Positions 43,784-51,894 of a stretch of 54,272 nucleotides of DNA are shown piece by piece (the first letter of the stretch is position 1; the number at the start of each line of letters is the position of its first letter). The translations under genes were made by a program, and so were the position numbers. This DNA is from Candidatus Omnitrophota bacterium. Lineage in GTDB: Bacteria; Omnitrophota; Gorgyraeia; Gygaellales; Profunditerraquicolaceae. The notes beneath the pieces are model-generated. The model worked only from the letters and a program-made list of their open reading frames with translations, made no database searches and was not told the origin of the DNA. Location of the stretch: assembly GCA_028712175.1 (NCBI GenBank), contig JAQTQQ010000007.1, forward strand, positions 1-54,272, written 5' to 3'.

Positions 43784-44911
43784 TTAACTCAACCCCTTAC
43801 GAAAACGCAAGGAACTTAAAGTAATGACTACAACTCCGATGATTAAAAGCGGCACCAGCTGCGGCCAAAGTACCTCTATTCCCACCCCTTTTAAGAAAAT
43901 ACTCCTGATGATTACCATAAAATAACGCATTGGATTAAAAATTGTAAACCACTGGATAACCTGAGGCATATTGGATATCGGATAGGCAAACCCGGAGAGC
44001 AAAACTGTCGGCATGTAAAAAAGAAAAACCGCCATATTCGCCTCCTGCTGGGTTGAAGATATGGTTGAAATAAATAAACCTATTCCCAGGGTAGTAAATA
44101 AATATATGCAGGTGGAAAATAACAGAAAAAACAAGTTGCCTCTTAACGGTATATGGAACCAAACGACCCCCAACAAAGTAATGAGAAAGATTTGGATAAG
44201 GGAAATTACCGCAAAGGGCATGAGCTTGCCGATAATAAGCTCAAGCGGCCTAAGAGGGCTAACCGTTAACTGCTCCATAGTGCCGATCTCTTTCTCTTTT
44301 ACGATAGCCATAGCGGTTAACATAAGCGACATCATTGTCACGATAGTCGCTATTACCCCGGGGAGATAATAGTTCCTTGTAATAAGGTTACCGTTAAACC
44401 ATGCACGGTCCCTTAGCTCTACTTTTGGTACGGTATTAAAAAATCCGGCTGCTTGAGCCTTATCGGCAAGTGTTTCCTCCTGAAAACTGCTCATAATTGT
44501 ATTGGCATAGCCCATAACAATCATAGCGGTATTTGAATCCGTGCCGTCAAAAGCCAATTGGATATTAGCATCTTTATTCCCCCTAAGATTACGGCCGAAC
44601 CCGCGGTCTATACGAATAACCGTATTGACTAAGCCTTTATTCAAAACAAAATCCTGCTGCTTGTCATTTAAAATGTAGCGCTCAGGGACAAAGTATTTTG
44701 AATAAGTAAACCTGCGTAAAAGCTCCCTGCTTTCCGAAGTATTATCCCGGTCATATATCGCAGTAGGAACATAAGTAATATCTTTATTCGCAGAGTATCC
44801 AAACAATATTATCTGGATAAGCGGCGAAATAAAGATTATTGTTTTCATCCTTCCGTCACGGAATATCTGCTTGAATTCTTTTATAAGAATCGCTTTTGCG
44901 CGTTCAAACAT
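43784..44911 (-). CDS. ABC-2 type permease (YbhR/YhhJ-like)
   Basis: 375 residues: N-terminal span, a large extracytoplasmic domain (about 45-175), then five C-terminal spans. KEIGTMEQLTVSPLRPLELIIGKLMPF is the family hallmark. It forms a permease pair with the gene at 44936-46078, energised by the two ATPases. Confidence 0.9.
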   Translation of the reverse strand: MFERAKAILIKEFKQIFRDGRMKTIIFISPLIQIILFGYSANKDITYVPTAIYDRDNTSESRELLRRFTYSKYFVPERYILNDKQQDFVLNKGLVNTVIRIDRGFGRNLRGNKDANIQLAFDGTDSNTAMIVMGYANTIMSSFQEETLADKAQAAGFFNTVPKVELRDRAWFNGNLITRNYYLPGVIATIVTMMSLMLTAMAIVKEKEIGTMEQLTVSPLRPLELIIGKLMPFAVISLIQIFLITLLGVVWFHIPLRGNLFFLLFSTCIYLFTTLGIGLFISTISSTQQEANMAVFLFYMPTVLLSGFAYPISNMPQVIQWFTIFNPMRYFMVIIRSIFLKGVGIEVLWPQLVPLLIIGVVVITLSSLRFRKGLS

Positions 44912-44935
44912 TTATTGATCCTGTATTATTAAAGC

Positions 44936-46078
44936 TTATGCCACTTTCTTCTTAAATTTAATTATTGCCAGGTTAAACATAACAACAGCAAATAATAAAA
45001 GAAAGAGCGCCTCATCCCAAAGAGTAGCAATGCCGTTGCCCTTTAAGAATAAATCCCTTAATACGACAATATAATAACGGGCCGGGACAAAATAGGTAAA
45101 TGCCTGAATGAATTTCGGCATATTAAAGATCGGATAAATAAAACCTGACAATAATAACGTCGGTATAAGCGTGGTAAGGCTGGCAAGCTGGGTAGCCATA
45201 AGCTGGGTTTTAGAGTTAACCGAGATTAATATGCCTTGCGATAAGGCACCGATTAAAAATAAGGAACTTAAAACTATAAACAGAAAATAATTTCCTCTAA
45301 AAGGGACACCGAACAAAAACCTGGCCATCAATACTCCGACCATAAGATCAAAGAATGCGATAATAAAATAGGGCATTAATTTACCGATAATTAGCTCCGG
45401 GCCTTTTACCGGGGTTGAAATCAATTGTTCCATCGTCCCCCTCTCCCATTCGCGGGCAATAGTAATGGAAATGAGCAACGCGGAAATAATCATGATAATC
45501 ATCGCAATAACTCCGGGGATAATAAACCAAGTGCTGACTAAGCCCATATTAAACCAAATCCTCGGATGAGCACTGACAGTTTTAGGGGGATTTTCACCGT
45601 GTTTGGCAAATGCCTCGGTTAAAAGGTCAACGTTATATTTTGAAACAACCGAACGCACATACCCCAAAGCAATCAGTGCAGTATTAGCATCGCTCCCATC
45701 AACTATGAGCTGTAAAGGAGCGGTTTTATCCGATTCAATATAATGCGAGAAATCTTTGGGAATAATTAAAGCCATCAGTATCTGGCCTTTATCAATCTTG
45801 CGTGTAATATCGGCGTAATTATCGGTATAGCCTACAATTTTAAAATATTTGGAATTCTTAAAGTTAAGCAAAAAATCATTAGTCAGGCGGGAAGAGGCAT
45901 CCTGGTTCCAAACAAGAGTACGCACATGGTCAATATCAAGGGAAAGCCCGTAACCGAAAAGTAAAAGCATAAATATCGGAATAACAATGGCTAACCCCAG
46001 GCTACGCGGATCGCGCTTAACCTGGATAAATTCTTTCCAGGCTACTGCCTTAATTCTTTTTAAGTTCAGTGCGGTCAT
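44936..46078 (-). CDS. ABC-2 type permease (YbhS-like)
   Basis: 380 residues from the ATG at 46078 (a TTG at 46099 gives a longer frame overlapping the ATPase gene by 50 bases). Same layout as its partner: KEFIQVKRDPRSLGLAI start, periplasmic domain, REWERGTMEQLISTPVKGPELIIGK, five C-terminal spans. Overlaps the upstream ATPase by 29 bases. Confidence 0.9.
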   Translation of the reverse strand: MTALNLKRIKAVAWKEFIQVKRDPRSLGLAIVIPIFMLLLFGYGLSLDIDHVRTLVWNQDASSRLTNDFLLNFKNSKYFKIVGYTDNYADITRKIDKGQILMALIIPKDFSHYIESDKTAPLQLIVDGSDANTALIALGYVRSVVSKYNVDLLTEAFAKHGENPPKTVSAHPRIWFNMGLVSTWFIIPGVIAMIIMIISALLISITIAREWERGTMEQLISTPVKGPELIIGKLMPYFIIAFFDLMVGVLMARFLFGVPFRGNYFLFIVLSSLFLIGALSQGILISVNSKTQLMATQLASLTTLIPTLLLSGFIYPIFNMPKFIQAFTYFVPARYYIVVLRDLFLKGNGIATLWDEALFLLLFAVVMFNLAIIKFKKKVA

Positions 46079-47015
46079 ATTCTTCGATTGAAGAAACAAA
46101 TACGTCTTCTAAAGAGGGGATTATTTTGTTAATGCTGGATTTTAATATTTTTTCTTTTTGCAGAAATTCTTTTATCGCCAGTACCGCCCTTGCGGCATCA
46201 TAGACAACAATATGTACATTCGAGCCAAAAAGTGCAGCCTCCTTGACCCCGTCCAATTTACTTATTTTATCAAGCCACTCCTGAGCGTTAGGCAGGGTAA
46301 TTTCAAAAACTTCATTTTTCATACAATTGGTTTTCATCTCTTCGGGCGTACCCATAGCAATAATCGTTCCATGATAAATTAAAACCATGCGGTTACAATT
46401 TTCCGCCTCGTCCATATAATGAGTAGTGACAAATACGGTTACGCCCTGACTGGCAAGTTGTTTAATAATCCCCCAGAAATTAGCGCGGGTGATCGGATCG
46501 ACTCCTGAAGTAGGCTCATCAAGGAATAAAATCTTTGGTTTATGTAAAAGCGCGCATCCCAATGCCAAACGCTGCTTCCATCCCGCGGCAAGAGTCGCGG
46601 TAAGATTACTCTCCATGCCTTCCAGGCCTGCGGCCTGAATAACTTCATCAAATCGCGCCTTTTTCTCATCTTTAGGTATCTTATATATACCGCTATAAAA
46701 ACTAATATTCTCTTCTATAGTCAGGTCATTGTAGAGAGAGAATTTCTGAGACATATATCCTATATGCTCTTTAATCTTCATCTGCTCTCTTATGATATCA
46801 TAACCGCCTACCTGCCCGCTTCCGCTGGTCGGAGAGATAATCCCGCAGAGCATCCTGATAGTTGTGGATTTGCCGGCACCGTTGGGCCCCAAAAAACCAA
46901 AAATCTCTCCCTGTTTAACTTCAAAATTAATTTTATTAACCGCCACAAAAGAACCGAATCTCTTCTCCAGATTCTCTACGCTAACGGCGGCATTATTCCG
47001 GCTGTTTTGATTCAT
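46050..47015 (-). CDS. ABC transporter ATPase (YbhF C-terminal-half-like)
   Basis: 321 residues. Walker A GPNGAGKSTT, signature region ATLAAGWKQRLALGCAL (LSGGxKQ degraded to LAAGWKQ), Walker B KILFLDEPTSGVDP, switch His VTTHYMDEAE. In E. coli YbhF is one fused chain of two ATPase halves; here they are separate genes, and this one matches the second half. The C-terminal extension (about 230-321) is typical of drug-type exporters. Confidence 0.92.
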   Translation of the reverse strand: MNQNSRNNAAVSVENLEKRFGSFVAVNKINFEVKQGEIFGFLGPNGAGKSTTIRMLCGIISPTSGSGQVGGYDIIREQMKIKEHIGYMSQKFSLYNDLTIEENISFYSGIYKIPKDEKKARFDEVIQAAGLEGMESNLTATLAAGWKQRLALGCALLHKPKILFLDEPTSGVDPITRANFWGIIKQLASQGVTVFVTTHYMDEAENCNRMVLIYHGTIIAMGTPEEMKTNCMKNEVFEITLPNAQEWLDKISKLDGVKEAALFGSNVHIVVYDAARAVLAIKEFLQKEKILKSSINKIIPSLEDVFVSSIEEYDRTELKKN

Positions 47016-47745
47016 AATCTTTAATTATGGAGATAAATGCTTCTTCCAGCGATTTAACATTACATTCATTTTTAATAACATCGGGAGTATCGCATCGCAG
47101 TAGTTTTCCTTTATGCATCAGGCCAACCCTGTGGCAACGCTCTGCTTCATCAAGATAACAGGTAGAGCAGAAAATGGTTACCTTCTCTTTTAACAGTTCA
47201 TAAAGGATGCACCAAAAGTCCCTACGGGAAACAGGATCAACTCCATTAGTAGGCTCATCCAAAAATAAAACTTTAGGAGTATGGATTAAAGAACAGGCAA
47301 GCCCCAATTTTTGCTTCATTCCTCCGGAAAGCTTGCCTGCCAAGCGCTCCTTAAAAGGCATGAGGCCCGAGAAACCAAGCAACCGGTCAATAGAATCCTT
47401 GCGTTTATCCTTGGCAACCCCATAAACATCGGCGTAGAAATTAATATTTTCTATCACGCTTAATTCTTCATAAAGCCCAAAGCGCTGGGACATATAAGCA
47501 ATACTTTCTTTCAGGCTTTCGGCTTCCTTTACGGTATGCTTATTAAATACCCAAGCCTCTCCCTGGCTGGGGTCAAGTATACTGGTCAATAACCGCATTG
47601 TCGTGGTCTTACCTGCGCCGTCCGGCCCGACCAAACCAAAAATCTCTCCTTCTTCCACTTCAAGATTCAAGTTATCAACGGCTACAAGAGAAGCAAACCT
47701 TTTAGTTAAACCTGCGGCTTTTATGGTAACCATTAATTTACTCAA
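46993..47745 (-). CDS. ABC transporter ATPase (YbhF N-terminal-half-like)
   Basis: 250 residues. Walker A GPDGAGKTTT, signature LSGGMKQKLGLA (intact), Walker B VLFLDEPTNGVDP, switch region FCSTCYLDEAERC, where the usual His of the H-loop is replaced by Cys. The partner ATPase keeps the His but has a degraded signature, so the pair is complementary and probably forms a heterodimer. Overlaps the next ATPase by 23 bases and the membrane-fusion gene by 8 bases. Confidence 0.92.
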   Translation of the reverse strand: MSKLMVTIKAAGLTKRFASLVAVDNLNLEVEEGEIFGLVGPDGAGKTTTMRLLTSILDPSQGEAWVFNKHTVKEAESLKESIAYMSQRFGLYEELSVIENINFYADVYGVAKDKRKDSIDRLLGFSGLMPFKERLAGKLSGGMKQKLGLACSLIHTPKVLFLDEPTNGVDPVSRRDFWCILYELLKEKVTIFCSTCYLDEAERCHRVGLMHKGKLLRCDTPDVIKNECNVKSLEEAFISIIKDYESKQPE

Positions 47746-48568
47746 TAATGTAGGCGTCGGCCGGCATTCCCGGCTTCAATTCAAGGCTGGAATTATCTAC
47801 ACGGACTTTAATACGATAGACTAACTTTACTCTTTCTTCCTGAGTCTGAATGAATTTAGGCGTAAACTCTGCTTGGCTGGAGACAAAAGAAACCGTTCCC
47901 TTATATTTTTTACCCGCATAAGTATCAGTCACCACATCTGCATTTTGCCCAAGCTTCACTCTGCCTAAATCTTTTTCATTGATATAAGCAGTAACCCAGA
48001 TATTATGCAAGTCTACCGCGGTAAAAACCGGGGTTCCAGGCTTAATTACTTCACCAGCTAAGCTGCTTTTAATCAGGATATAGCCGTCCAAAGGAGAAGC
48101 TAACTCCGTAAAGTCAAGCCGGGTTTGAGCCAAATCCAGGGAAGCCTTAAGTTGTTCGACCTTTGCAAGGCTAGCATCATATTTTGTTTTATCCTGATCC
48201 CTCTTTTGGGCTGATACCGCCCCCTCCTTAAATAGGTTATCAGATCTCTGATAATCTATTTTTGCCAGCTCATAATCAAATTGCGCGGCCTTAAGCAATG
48301 CTGCAGCATTATCCCTTTCTTTAACCAATTCGTCCGTATTCAAACGGGCAACTATCTCCCCTTTTTTTACTACCTTGCCTTCGTCGGTAAGCAATTCGGT
48401 AATCTGGCCGTCCACGCGGAAGGAAATACGCACATCATCACCTTCGATATTGCCGGAGACCTTTATTACCTTATTATGATTTTCTTTCTGAAAAAAATAA
48501 ACTGCGAAAATTGCCCCAGCAATGAAAACAGCGATAACTAAAACTACCAGATTAAGCTTTTTTCCCAT
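47738..48568 (-). CDS. HlyD/YbhG-type periplasmic adaptor
   Basis: 276 residues. N-terminal anchor (LVVLVIAVFIAGAIFAVYFF), lipoyl-like half (SFRVDGQITELLTDEGKVVKKG), alpha-hairpin coiled coil (about 85-150), second lipoyl half (ASPLDGYILIKSSLAGEVIK), and beta-barrel region. Connects the inner-membrane ABC exporter with the TolC-like channel. Overlaps the channel gene by 17 bases. Confidence 0.92.
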   Translation of the reverse strand: MGKKLNLVVLVIAVFIAGAIFAVYFFQKENHNKVIKVSGNIEGDDVRISFRVDGQITELLTDEGKVVKKGEIVARLNTDELVKERDNAAALLKAAQFDYELAKIDYQRSDNLFKEGAVSAQKRDQDKTKYDASLAKVEQLKASLDLAQTRLDFTELASPLDGYILIKSSLAGEVIKPGTPVFTAVDLHNIWVTAYINEKDLGRVKLGQNADVVTDTYAGKKYKGTVSFVSSQAEFTPKFIQTQEERVKLVYRIKVRVDNSSLELKPGMPADAYIIE

Positions 48569-49934
48569 TTTTTTCCCCCTGATTGCTTCCTGGGCCGCCT
48601 AACGACGAGGCAGGCAATACAGTTTTTCCGATACTACGGTCCAGATAAGCACGAGCCATTAAATAGTCATAAATCCCGGAAGCCAGATTCATTTGTATCT
48701 CTGCCAATGAAACTTGACTGTCTAAAACATCTAAATTTATCGCTACCCCGTTTTGATAACTCACCTCGGCAATCCGTAAAGCCTCCTTGGCCTCCTGGAC
48801 ATTGCTTTTTTGCGATTGTATAATTGAGGCGGCCTCTTTAAGGCTAAGGCAGGCTTTACGCACCTCTACTGCAATAGCATCAACTAAATTATCCTTATCG
48901 ATTTTTGCCTGCGCATAACGCGCACGCGCAGCCTCAACTTTAGCTTTGGTAGAAAAACCTTCAAAGATAGGGATATTAACCGAAATGCCCGCATTCCAAT
49001 TACGCTGTTTTCTGCCAAACATATTTCCCGGATTATTCGAGCGGTAAGAAACACTCCCGAGAAAATCAACGGTTGGCCGATAGCCTGATTTAGCCATTTG
49101 AATAGCCCACCTGTCGATATCTATACCTAAAGATTTTAATTTTATCTCCGGGCGCATGAGATAGGCGGTTCTTAAGAATTCATTTTCATTTATCCCGATG
49201 AAAGCATACGATAGCTTTTCCTTTATGGCTACCGGAAAATCGAGCTTTCTAGCCAAAAGCTTATTTAAATCTGCCTTAAGAGACTCAATCTCGTTTCCGG
49301 CCCTCACTACGTTAGGCTCAAGCAGAGAAACCTGCACCCCGGATTGTAAAAGATCGAACCTTGAAGCTGTCCCGTGTTTATACATCCGCTTTACATTATC
49401 ATAATGAGCAATCGCCTGATTCAAGGCGTCGCGGGCAATGCGCTGGGTCTCATATGCAAGCAATAACCCGTAATAAAGCCTCTTAGCTTCAAACTCTACA
49501 TCCATCTTTTTTGCACGCAGGGTCTCCTTTTGGACATCCAAAGAAAGCTTGGCTTGTTTGAGATTAGCCATATTTGCCCCGCCGCTGTAAATAGACTCAC
49601 TGAAAGCAATTTTAGCTAAATTATCATTGTTGTATCCGGAGAAAATGTTCTCGGCAAGCACCTTATCATTATGGGTATAAGCTGCCTGCAAATTTATCTG
49701 CGGCAGAAAAGGGCTGATTGCGCCTTCAATATTGGCGCCTGCTACAGTAATCTCAGCCTCCTGCATCTGTATGTCTTTATTGTTTTGAAAGGCAATTAAA
49801 ATAGCATCGGGTAAGGTAAGATCTGCTTCGGGCGGCGGGTTTTGGGAAAACGAGTTCTGGCAAATTATAAAAAAGGGTAAAAACACAACAACAAAAATTA
49901 TTTTGTTTCTACTTGCCAATATCGCCCCTTTCAT
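48552..49934 (-). CDS. TolC-family outer-membrane efflux channel
   Basis: 460 residues. Signal peptide (FVVVFLPFFIICQNSFSQ) followed by two repeats of OEP domains: INLQAAYTHNDK, then YRPTVDFLGSVSYRS in the second, and long helices between them. First gene of the export operon with its own promoter at 49955-49983. Confidence 0.92.
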   Translation of the reverse strand: MKGAILASRNKIIFVVVFLPFFIICQNSFSQNPPPEADLTLPDAILIAFQNNKDIQMQEAEITVAGANIEGAISPFLPQINLQAAYTHNDKVLAENIFSGYNNDNLAKIAFSESIYSGGANMANLKQAKLSLDVQKETLRAKKMDVEFEAKRLYYGLLLAYETQRIARDALNQAIAHYDNVKRMYKHGTASRFDLLQSGVQVSLLEPNVVRAGNEIESLKADLNKLLARKLDFPVAIKEKLSYAFIGINENEFLRTAYLMRPEIKLKSLGIDIDRWAIQMAKSGYRPTVDFLGSVSYRSNNPGNMFGRKQRNWNAGISVNIPIFEGFSTKAKVEAARARYAQAKIDKDNLVDAIAVEVRKACLSLKEAASIIQSQKSNVQEAKEALRIAEVSYQNGVAINLDVLDSQVSLAEIQMNLASGIYDYLMARAYLDRSIGKTVLPASSLGGPGSNQGEKNGKKA

Positions 49935-49954
49935 CTTTATGTATATTTAAAGAT

Positions 49955-49983
49955 ATTATAGGTAAAAAAATTTGTTAAAGCAA
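49955..49983 (-). promoter_or_regulatory. Promoter of the tolC/ABC export operon
   Basis: TTGCTT (49983-49978), 17-base spacer, perfect TATAAT (49960-49955), with about 20 bases from predicted start to the first codon. The gap 49935-50005 otherwise shows nothing. Confidence 0.65.
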
Positions 49984-50005
49984 GGATTTTAAGAAAGGGA
50001 ATAAT

Positions 50006-51304
50006 CTAGCGGTAGAATTTCGGCTTAGGATATTTATAAGGTTTTTTTGATTGAGCCGGCCGTGGTAATTTGTGGCTGGAATAATGACCGTTTTGCCGGC
50101 TGCTGATTCCTGCGCCGCGGTGGCTGCTCTTTAAGCAGGGTTCGCCAAATTTATCAAGAGTAAGTTCCGCATGTTTTGATACAGGCAGGGTAGCTTTAAT
50201 AAGCTTTTCAATATCACGCACATCATTGCCCTGATCAGGGGTAGCAAAAGAAATAGCATGGCCTTTGTGCCCTGCCCGGGCAGTGCGGCCGATACGATGC
50301 ACGTAATTTTCCGCATCTTCGGGCAAGTCATAATTAAGTACCAGCTCTATCCCGGTGACATCAATGCCCCGCGAAGCAATATCTGTTGCGACCAAAACCC
50401 TGTATTTCCCGGATTTAAAACCTTCCAAAGCGTCTCTGCGCTGCGCCAAAGACCGGTTAGAATGAATCTCCGAAGCAGAATACCCCATCTCCCTGATTGA
50501 CCTGACAATCTTCTTGGCGTTATGCTTGGTGCGTGAAAATAATAAAACTGTACCGTGATATTGTCCGAGGAGCTTTTTTAATAATTGTGTTTTTGCCTCT
50601 TTTTTTACGATAAACAATTCCTGGGTTACGAGCTCGGCAGTTGTTCCCGGAGGGGCTATTTCAACACTTAAAGGCAACTTCATATATTTAGCAGCTATAT
50701 TCATAATCTCTTTAGGCATAGTCGCGGAAAAAAGCATAGTTTGCCTTTCGCGAGGAAGAAACCGCAATATTTTTTCTATTTGCGGAGCAAAACCCATATC
50801 CAGCATGCGATCCGCTTCATCAAGTACCAGCATTATTACGCTATCCGGCAGAAAGTTCCATTGCGACATATGGTCAATTAACCTGCCCGGGGTTGCGATA
50901 ACTACCTGAGGGTCCCTGCGCAAAGCCTGTACCTGAGGAGGCATCGGCGCCCCACCGATAAGACAGGCAGTCCTCATATTAAAAGCGCGCGCAATTTCCT
51001 GAAAAGCTTCATCAATCTGTATCGCTAGCTCTCTAGTCGGGGCAAGCACCAAACCGATACCTTTTTTCTGGACTAAACGCTGTACCATGGGAATAGCAAA
51101 AGAATGGGTTTTCCCGGTTCCCGTCTGGGCAATGCCTACAATATCTTTACCTTCCAGAGCCAAAGGGATTGCCTTTAGCTGAATAGCCGTGGGGACTTTA
51201 AACTTCATGCGCTCTAAAATATCCAGTATCTTGGGGGCAATGCCTAGACCAAAGAAATTAGCAGGCGCTTGTATAGGATTAGTTATAGCAGATCTGTTTG
51301 TCAT
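50006..51304 (-). CDS. DEAD-box RNA helicase
   Basis: 432 residues. Q motif (FFGLGIAPKILDILERMKFKVPTAIQ), AQTGTGKT (I), PTRELA (Ia), TPGRLIDH (Ib), VLDEADRML (II, DEAD), SAT (III), HRIGRTAR (VI). The C-terminal tail is basic with Arg, Ser, Lys and Pro (KLPRPAQSKKPYKYPKPK), an RNA-binding type tail as in RhlE/CsdA. Probably cold-shock or ribosome-assembly helicase. Its ATG overlaps the stop of the Cys/His-rich ORF (TTATGA), and it lies behind an attenuator-like hairpin. Confidence 0.94.
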   Translation of the reverse strand: MTNRSAITNPIQAPANFFGLGIAPKILDILERMKFKVPTAIQLKAIPLALEGKDIVGIAQTGTGKTHSFAIPMVQRLVQKKGIGLVLAPTRELAIQIDEAFQEIARAFNMRTACLIGGAPMPPQVQALRRDPQVVIATPGRLIDHMSQWNFLPDSVIMLVLDEADRMLDMGFAPQIEKILRFLPRERQTMLFSATMPKEIMNIAAKYMKLPLSVEIAPPGTTAELVTQELFIVKKEAKTQLLKKLLGQYHGTVLLFSRTKHNAKKIVRSIREMGYSASEIHSNRSLAQRRDALEGFKSGKYRVLVATDIASRGIDVTGIELVLNYDLPEDAENYVHRIGRTARAGHKGHAISFATPDQGNDVRDIEKLIKATLPVSKHAELTLDKFGEPCLKSSHRGAGISSRQNGHYSSHKLPRPAQSKKPYKYPKPKFYR

Positions 51305-51453
51305 AATACCTTAACCGCCTTAGGTTTTTCGTTATTTGCCATAAAACCAAGATGCACATGGCAATATAATTCATGGTTATAAATACTCAAGATATGTTTA
51401 CAATGCAAATATTTGCATTTTCTACCTTTTCCGGAAGTCTTAATTTTTTTAAT
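51301..51453 (-). CDS. 50-codon Cys/His-rich (zinc-ribbon-like) ORF with an ATT start
   Basis: Open from an ATT at 51453 (in-frame TGA two codons before it, no ATG, GTG or TTG in range) to the TGA at 51303-51301, which overlaps the helicase ATG as ATGA. A ribosome site AGAGGGGTGAG stands right before the ATT. The product reads KKIKTSGKGRKCKYLHCKHI then LSIYNHELYCHVHLGF, with C-x4-C-x-H and H-x4-C-x-H arrangements like a treble-clef or zinc-ribbon knuckle. ATT starts are rare but known (infC). The overlap and composition make a random ORF unlikely. Alternative: leader-peptide-like coding region for the helicase. Confidence 0.62.
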   Translation of the reverse strand: MKKIKTSGKGRKCKYLHCKHILSIYNHELYCHVHLGFMANNEKPKAVKVL

Positions 51454-51468
51454 GGCTCACCCCTCTTA

Positions 51469-51511
51469 TAATAAAAATTGCCGCAAAGGTTAGTTGTTGT
51501 CCTTGGCGGCA
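51469..51511 (-). terminator. Hairpin with T run in the helicase leader
   Basis: TGCCGC (51511-51506) pairs with GCGGCA (51484-51479), with inner AAGG/CCTT pairing, then AATTTTTATT. It lies downstream of the promoter at 51536-51564 and upstream of the Cys/His ORF, so it can stop helicase transcripts early (attenuator). Confidence 0.7.
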
Positions 51512-51535
51512 TTAAAATACCCTAATCTTTCGTTT

Positions 51536-51564
51536 ATTATACCCCGGATACTCCGGCTTGTCAA
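51536..51564 (-). promoter_or_regulatory. Perfect-consensus sigma70 promoter of the zinc-ORF/helicase unit
   Basis: TTGACA (51564-51559), exactly 17 bases, TATAAT (51541-51536). The spacer contains the dyad CCGGAGTATCCGG, a possible operator. Confidence 0.85.
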
Positions 51565-51600
51565 TTGAATTAAATAAGCCGCCGGAATTGCTCAGGAATT

Positions 51601-51894
51601 TCAAGATACCTCTTCAATTGGCATAAGAAAGGCTTTTATTCCCTCAGCCCCTAAACTTTTTCGCATCTGTTTAACGGATGCGATTATTTTCTTTCCTTCC
51701 TCTTCATCGCAGGCAATATACAGAATATTGTTTCTTCCCGGCCAAATATCCGTGCCTAAATGCGTGCCGCTCAAATTCCCCCGGCCGAAGACCGCTGGAA
51801 TTTGAGTATAATTTTGAACCGAACAGCAGTTCTTCATAATCTCATGGACTTCCTCATCTAAAGCCTCATTATAAACAATCATCGCCATTTTCAT
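51601..51894 (-). CDS. PII-like small protein of an RND efflux operon
   Basis: 97 residues. Sequence FGRGNLSGTHLGTDIWPGRNNILYIACDEEEG has the pattern of small ferredoxin-like, PII/CutA-related proteins (PG0823 type) often found after RND pump genes. The start codon overlaps the pump's stop region (ATGA overlap at 51891-51894). Probably a cytosolic sensor or regulator of the pump; exact role unproven. Confidence 0.6.
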   Translation of the reverse strand: MKMAMIVYNEALDEEVHEIMKNCCSVQNYTQIPAVFGRGNLSGTHLGTDIWPGRNNILYIACDEEEGKKIIASVKQMRKSLGAEGIKAFLMPIEEVS

